Origin: Pseudomonadota bacterium
Lineage (GTDB): Bacteria; Bdellovibrionota; Bdellovibrionia; Bdellovibrionales; JACTMU01
Assembly: GCA_014584465.1 (NCBI GenBank)
Contig: JACTMU010000109.1
Span: forward strand, 37,805 to 101,804
Reading direction: 5' to 3'
DNA length: 64,000 nt
Below the pieces are notes generated by a model that had not been told where the DNA came from, made no database searches, and saw nothing but the letters and a program-made list of their open reading frames with translations. The position numbers and the translations under genes are program-made. Below, piece after piece: positions 61,031 through 64,000 of this stretch (its first letter is position 1; each line of letters starts with the position of its first letter).

Positions 61031-61135
61031 AGGTGGACCTCTAGGCTAAAAGATCAGAATTGGTCACACCATGTTAAAGTGGGTTTCTCATGAAAATCAA
61101 GCAAGTCCATGGCTGCTCCCTTTGCGGAAGAATCC

Positions 61136-61157
61136 AAAATGATAAAAACATCATTTT
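61136..61157. promoter_or_regulatory. Inverted repeat upstream of the small secreted protein
   Basis: AAAATGAT, six bases, ATCATTTT. It lies about 90 bases before the ATG at 61229, just upstream of promoter-like TTGACT (61167-61172). It could be an operator; the -10 is not clear (TATAAC at 61197 is too distant). Confidence 0.4.
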
Positions 61158-61228
61158 GAGTTCATTTTGACTCCATTATGGAAAGGTACTCTAGCTTATA
61201 ACAACAAAGCCTATGGAGGATTAGGACT

Positions 61229-61453
61229 ATGATGAAATTTGTTTTGGCATCTCTTCTTATGTTTGGTGGATATGCATTTGCTGAGGGCGATAGTGAAGAG
61301 CCTGCCGATGAGCCCACCATGGAACAACCTGCCGCTCACCAAAGCGCTCCTGCTGCTGTTGCAAAGAAAGATCCTTGCGCAGGAAAGAAAGGACCAGAGC
61401 TCAAGAAGTGCGAAGCAATGCAAAAGAAAGCTGCTAAAAAAGGTAAAGGCTAA
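61229..61453 (+). CDS. Small exported protein with basic tail
   Basis: 74 residues after SD GGAGG. Signal peptide MMKFVLASLLMFGGYAFA with AFA cleavage, then an acidic/Pro-rich stretch (DSEEPADEPTMEQPAAHQ), then a Lys-rich end with two Cys (DPCAGKKGPELKKCEAMQ and KKAAKKGKG). The mature form is about 56 residues and may carry one disulphide. No family recognised. A strong terminator follows, so it is a well-defined single-gene unit and probably well expressed. Confidence 0.75.
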   Translation: MMKFVLASLLMFGGYAFAEGDSEEPADEPTMEQPAAHQSAPAAVAKKDPCAGKKGPELKKCEAMQKKAAKKGKG

Positions 61454-61484
61454 TCGCTTTACAGTTGAGTATGAATTTGTTCTC

Positions 61485-61524
61485 AGCCGCCCACCTGTCT
61501 GTGCAGGGGCGGCTTTGCTTTTTT
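61485..61524 (+). terminator. Rho-independent terminator
   Basis: Stem AGCCGCCC (61485-61492) with GGGCGGCT (61507-61514), 14-base loop, then TTTGCTTTTTT. It lies 32 bases after the small secreted-protein stop. Confidence 0.85.
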
Positions 61525-61526
61525 GA

Positions 61527-61782
61527 ATCACGGCGCCGTAAATTAGACCAAATCTTTTGTTGGCCACCCGTTGGCTCCTTCAGCAAGCTTGCCTGGTATT
61601 AGTCGATACAGCAGTTGAGGAGATGAATCTCTCCATATTTCAAAGAGCGCTTTGCGTTAGTTTGGGGGGTGGGAAGCCGCCCTGATGGGAAACTTTTGAC
61701 ACCCATTGAGGAACGTGAAAAGAGTTGAGCGAGCTGGGCCTCATTGAATGTCGTTGGCCATCAGGTGGTTTTCGGTATTTTT
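61527..61782. other. Intergenic region before the two-component system
   Basis: About 250 bases with no supported gene. A GC-rich patch with G-run (GGGGGGTGGG near 61661) precedes the response regulator. No clear promoter could be set. Confidence 0.35.
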
Positions 61783-62472
61783 ATGCAACTTCTTGTGATT
61801 GAAGATGACCTTCGTCTTTCTGACTACCTCAAAGAGGCCCTGGGGCGCGAGGGCCATTTTGTGGATGCCTGCGCATCCATCAGTGAAGTCGACACCTACA
61901 TGAGTGTCCAAGACAACCCTTCCCCCCAGGTGGTGATCCTTGATCGAATGTTGGGCCGCGATGATGGAGCCACCCTCATTAAACAGCTTAAGAGCCGCTA
62001 CCAAGGGGTCGGCGTCCTTGTGCTCTCATCTCTGGATATGCCTTCGGAAAAGGCAAAAATCATCGACAGTGGGGCCGATGAGTATCTCTCAAAGCCATTT
62101 TCACTTGAAGAGCTGAGTGCACGCCTTCGCCTTGTATCGCGAAGAAACACAACGCAGAGTATCTCCCAAGAGAACTACATTCAGGCCGTTGGGAACTTGG
62201 GCCTTAATCTTAAATCTCAATTGGGTTTTGTAAACTCCTCAAAAATGGACCTTACTCGTAAGGAGTTTCAAACTTTGGTGCTTCTGTCTGAGCAGCCGGG
62301 GCGAGTGTTCAGTCGGTTTCAACTCTTGGATCGAGTTTGGGAGACTGAGCGAGTGGGCGAATCCAATGTGGTGGAAACTTTGATCAAGAACTTACGCCGA
62401 AAACTTGAAGAAGTCGGATCAACGGCTCGAATTGAAAATCGCAGGAACGTTGGGTATTGGATTGAGGCATAG
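61783..62472 (+). CDS. OmpR/PhoB-family response regulator
   Basis: About 229 residues from ATG 61783. The receiver has acidic pair Asp8-Asp9, phospho-acceptor Asp54 in VVILDRML, and Lys104 in YLSKPFS. The DNA-binding winged helix has DLTRKEFQTLVLLSEQPGRV, FSRFQLLDRVW, NVVETLIKNLRRKL and the ending RNVGYWIEA. A longer frame starts at TTG 61744, but neither start has a good SD. Overlaps the kinase gene and would be phosphorylated by it. Confidence 0.92.
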   Translation: MQLLVIEDDLRLSDYLKEALGREGHFVDACASISEVDTYMSVQDNPSPQVVILDRMLGRDDGATLIKQLKSRYQGVGVLVLSSLDMPSEKAKIIDSGADEYLSKPFSLEELSARLRLVSRRNTTQSISQENYIQAVGNLGLNLKSQLGFVNSSKMDLTRKEFQTLVLLSEQPGRVFSRFQLLDRVWETERVGESNVVETLIKNLRRKLEEVGSTARIENRRNVGYWIEA

Positions 62473-63826
62473 GTTCTTCGTCGTCGCCTTTAGTTTTCTG
62501 ACTGTCTTGTTTTTGGTTATTTCTACTCTTCAGGTGCTCTTCTTTGAAAGCGAGCGAATGCGTCTGTTGGATGGGCAACTTGAAGTTGTGGCCTCAAGCC
62601 TGATTGCCTCAGGACTCTCCTTGGATTTGATTCAAAATTTGGAGTCCAGCGAGGATCTGATCAATGATCTTTTGGGAGAAGAACGCGTCGATAAGATCAT
62701 CAACATCTACTCGGTCGATGGAGAGGCTTTGACAAGAAATCTTACAGCCTTTGAGTTTTCTCTCCCTTTTGATCCCGATCAACAGAGAGTGACCTACACG
62801 ATTGATGGCCGAACGGTTCGCGTACTCAATTTGAAAGAGAAAAATTTGGTGATTCAAGTTGGGGTGATCTTTAATGATACGCTTGAGAGTTGGAGCATCC
62901 TCAACAGCCGTTTTGGGATTTTTATATTCTTGATCGTCATTATACTTTTGGCCACAGCTTTTTTTGCTTCAAGAATGTTGTTTCAGCCACTTAGAAAGTT
63001 GACCCTGGAACTTGAGATGATGTCCCACCAGTTGGATCACAAGCTGGGACAACCCCTTACTCAATTTACCATTGGTCAGGAATTTTCTAAACTGTCCCAT
63101 TCAGCCAAAAGAAATAAAGATGAGTTTGAACAGCTCTGTTTTGGAGTTGATCAGTTTCTTAAGAAACTTGAAAGTTACACGAAGTCCTTCAATGGACAAA
63201 TTGCCATCCTGACCCATGAACTTAAGACCCCTTTGACCATACTCAAAAGCTATCTCTCTGAAGCCCAGAGGTTATTGAATGAAGAATCGAAAGAGGCCAA
63301 TTTGATTCATCGATCTCAAAGTGAGATCGATCACCTAGCTACCTTGATCAACAACTACCTTCAGTGGAGTCTATTGGTGTCAAATCCCGGAAATTCTGAC
63401 CTTTATGCGGTCAAACTCATTGAAATCTCACATCGGGTGGTTGAGGGTTTGAATAAGACATTTGGTGGTCGCGTTCGAATGGAAGGGACCACGAATCTTG
63501 TGGTCTTTTGTCTGCCAAGTCACTTAGAACAGCTATTATCCAATATTTTGCTCAATGCTCTTAAGTACTCCCCTCAGGATCAAATCGTCGTGCTCCATCT
63601 TACAAACGATGGCTTTTGCGTTGAAGATCAAGGTTTCGGAATTGAGATCTCAGTTTTAGAACATCTCGGAAGTCCCTTCAATCGGGGATCCCATCGCACG
63701 GCCTCAGAACGAAGCTCTGGCTTGGGATTGACTTGGGTTCATGCCTTGTGCGAACGCTACCAATGGAAGCTTCACATTGAGAGCCATAGGCCCCATGGCA
63801 CCGAGGTCACCGTGGCCATGGGTTAG
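62450..63826 (+). CDS. Membrane sensor histidine kinase
   Basis: Two TMs (FFVVAFSFLTVLFLVISTLQ; FGIFIFLIVIILLATAFFAS) enclose a periplasmic sensor of about 120 residues. HAMP-like region, HisKA (ILTHELKTPLTIL, His271 counted from 62405) and HATPase (NILLNALKYS, VEDQGFGI, SSGLGLTWV) follow. The F-box/G1 region is short. The frame starts as far up as TTG 62405, but TTG 62450 (after AGGA) or 62462 is more likely. It overlaps the response-regulator stop, so the two form a coupled pair. The signal is unknown. Confidence 0.88.
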   Translation: MGIGLRHRFFVVAFSFLTVLFLVISTLQVLFFESERMRLLDGQLEVVASSLIASGLSLDLIQNLESSEDLINDLLGEERVDKIINIYSVDGEALTRNLTAFEFSLPFDPDQQRVTYTIDGRTVRVLNLKEKNLVIQVGVIFNDTLESWSILNSRFGIFIFLIVIILLATAFFASRMLFQPLRKLTLELEMMSHQLDHKLGQPLTQFTIGQEFSKLSHSAKRNKDEFEQLCFGVDQFLKKLESYTKSFNGQIAILTHELKTPLTILKSYLSEAQRLLNEESKEANLIHRSQSEIDHLATLINNYLQWSLLVSNPGNSDLYAVKLIEISHRVVEGLNKTFGGRVRMEGTTNLVVFCLPSHLEQLLSNILLNALKYSPQDQIVVLHLTNDGFCVEDQGFGIEISVLEHLGSPFNRGSHRTASERSSGLGLTWVHALCERYQWKLHIESHRPHGTEVTVAMG

Positions 63827-63908
63827 TCAATCCACTGCAGATTCACTGCAAATCGATTGGACATAATCGAAACTCTAGACAGAGGCGCGAAGGGTCGAAA
63901 ATCATAAG

Positions 63909-63923
63909 GCGGACTTCGTCCGC
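63909..63923. terminator. Short GC hairpin after the kinase gene
   Basis: GCGGAC-TTC-GTCCGC, a perfect six-base stem with a three-base loop, 83 bases after the stop. The nearest T-run is near 63979, so intrinsic termination is not certain. Confidence 0.35.
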
Positions 63924-64000
63924 AGCCTACAGATTTCAGTCTCCAGTCTTCAGCTTTTGGATAAAGGCATAAAGCATTTTTTTTATTTCTTCTGATTTCT

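Noticed and set aside
1-64000. rRNA, tRNA, CRISPR array, prophage or replication origin
   Set aside because: No tRNA T-loop/acceptor pattern, no regularly spaced repeats, no integrase or structural phage genes, no DnaA-box cluster noticed by eye.

Overview
The window reads as a chromosomal segment of a Gram-negative, flagellated bacterium with moderate GC. Evidence for this includes outer-membrane beta-barrels ending in Phe or Arg, a MotA/MotB stator pair, DsbD, SppA, a lipid-linked-oligosaccharide polysaccharide pathway and an rpsA-cmk-hisC block. The mix is compatible with Bdellovibrionota or a related deltaproteobacterium-like lineage, but that placement is inference. I see no rRNA, tRNA or CRISPR array.

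Layout. 1-0.8 kb: the end of a subtilisin-like protease, a fragment of a hairpin element, and a pyroglutamyl-peptidase-like gene cut off at its 5' end exactly at that element. 0.8-22.9 kb: a large surface-polysaccharide locus. The minus-strand block (3.7-8.7 kb) makes activated sugars and primes the lipid carrier (TviB/WbpO-type dehydrogenase, WbpP/TviC-type 4-epimerase, WecA-type transferase, another sugar SDR). The plus-strand operon (8.9-20.4 kb, nearly all genes overlapping) encodes a ParA-type ATPase, a Wzz-like co-polymerase, a double GT4 glycosyltransferase, a membrane GT/polymerase, another GT4, a flippase, a small SLBB protein, an AsnB-type amidotransferase and an FkbM methyltransferase. 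A minus-strand trio (20.4-22.9 kb) adds a GT2, a hexapeptide acyltransferase and a PIG-L deacetylase. Dehydrogenase, epimerase and amidotransferase together match the known route to N-acetylgalactosaminuronic acid and its amide. At 2.8-3.8 kb lies a PqqD-like gene facing broken asparagine-synthase-like and HPr-kinase-like fragments, which resembles the debris of a RiPP (lasso-type) module.

23-30 kb is accessory DNA: hairpin elements of two interrelated families, a hipBA toxin-antitoxin pair with a readable promoter, a 5'-truncated AAA/DUF4143 gene, secreted and outer-membrane proteins of unknown function, and a decayed HNH-endonuclease copy whose intact relative is at 56.7 kb. 29.8-44.5 kb mixes housekeeping operons (sppA-HIT-methylmalonyl-CoA epimerase-rhomboid; hisC-cmk-rpsA) with a degenerate HyuA/HyuB-like pair, two complete AAA/DUF4143 genes preceded by palindromes, a histidine kinase with a pseudo-receiver, and a MotB-like envelope protein. 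44.5-54.5 kb carries dsbD, a beta-barrel, a lipase, motA-motB separated by a hexanucleotide repeat, a zinc-ribbon/threonine-deaminase operon, and a divergent flippase/O-antigen-ligase pair. 54.5-64 kb holds another hairpin element, secreted proteins of unknown function, the HNH endonuclease, a single-chain nucleotidyltransferase-HEPN protein, a DUF486 membrane protein, and a two-component system at the end.

Gene calls rest on motif recognition only. Start codons were moved where an SD sequence, signal peptide or stop/start overlap argued for it.
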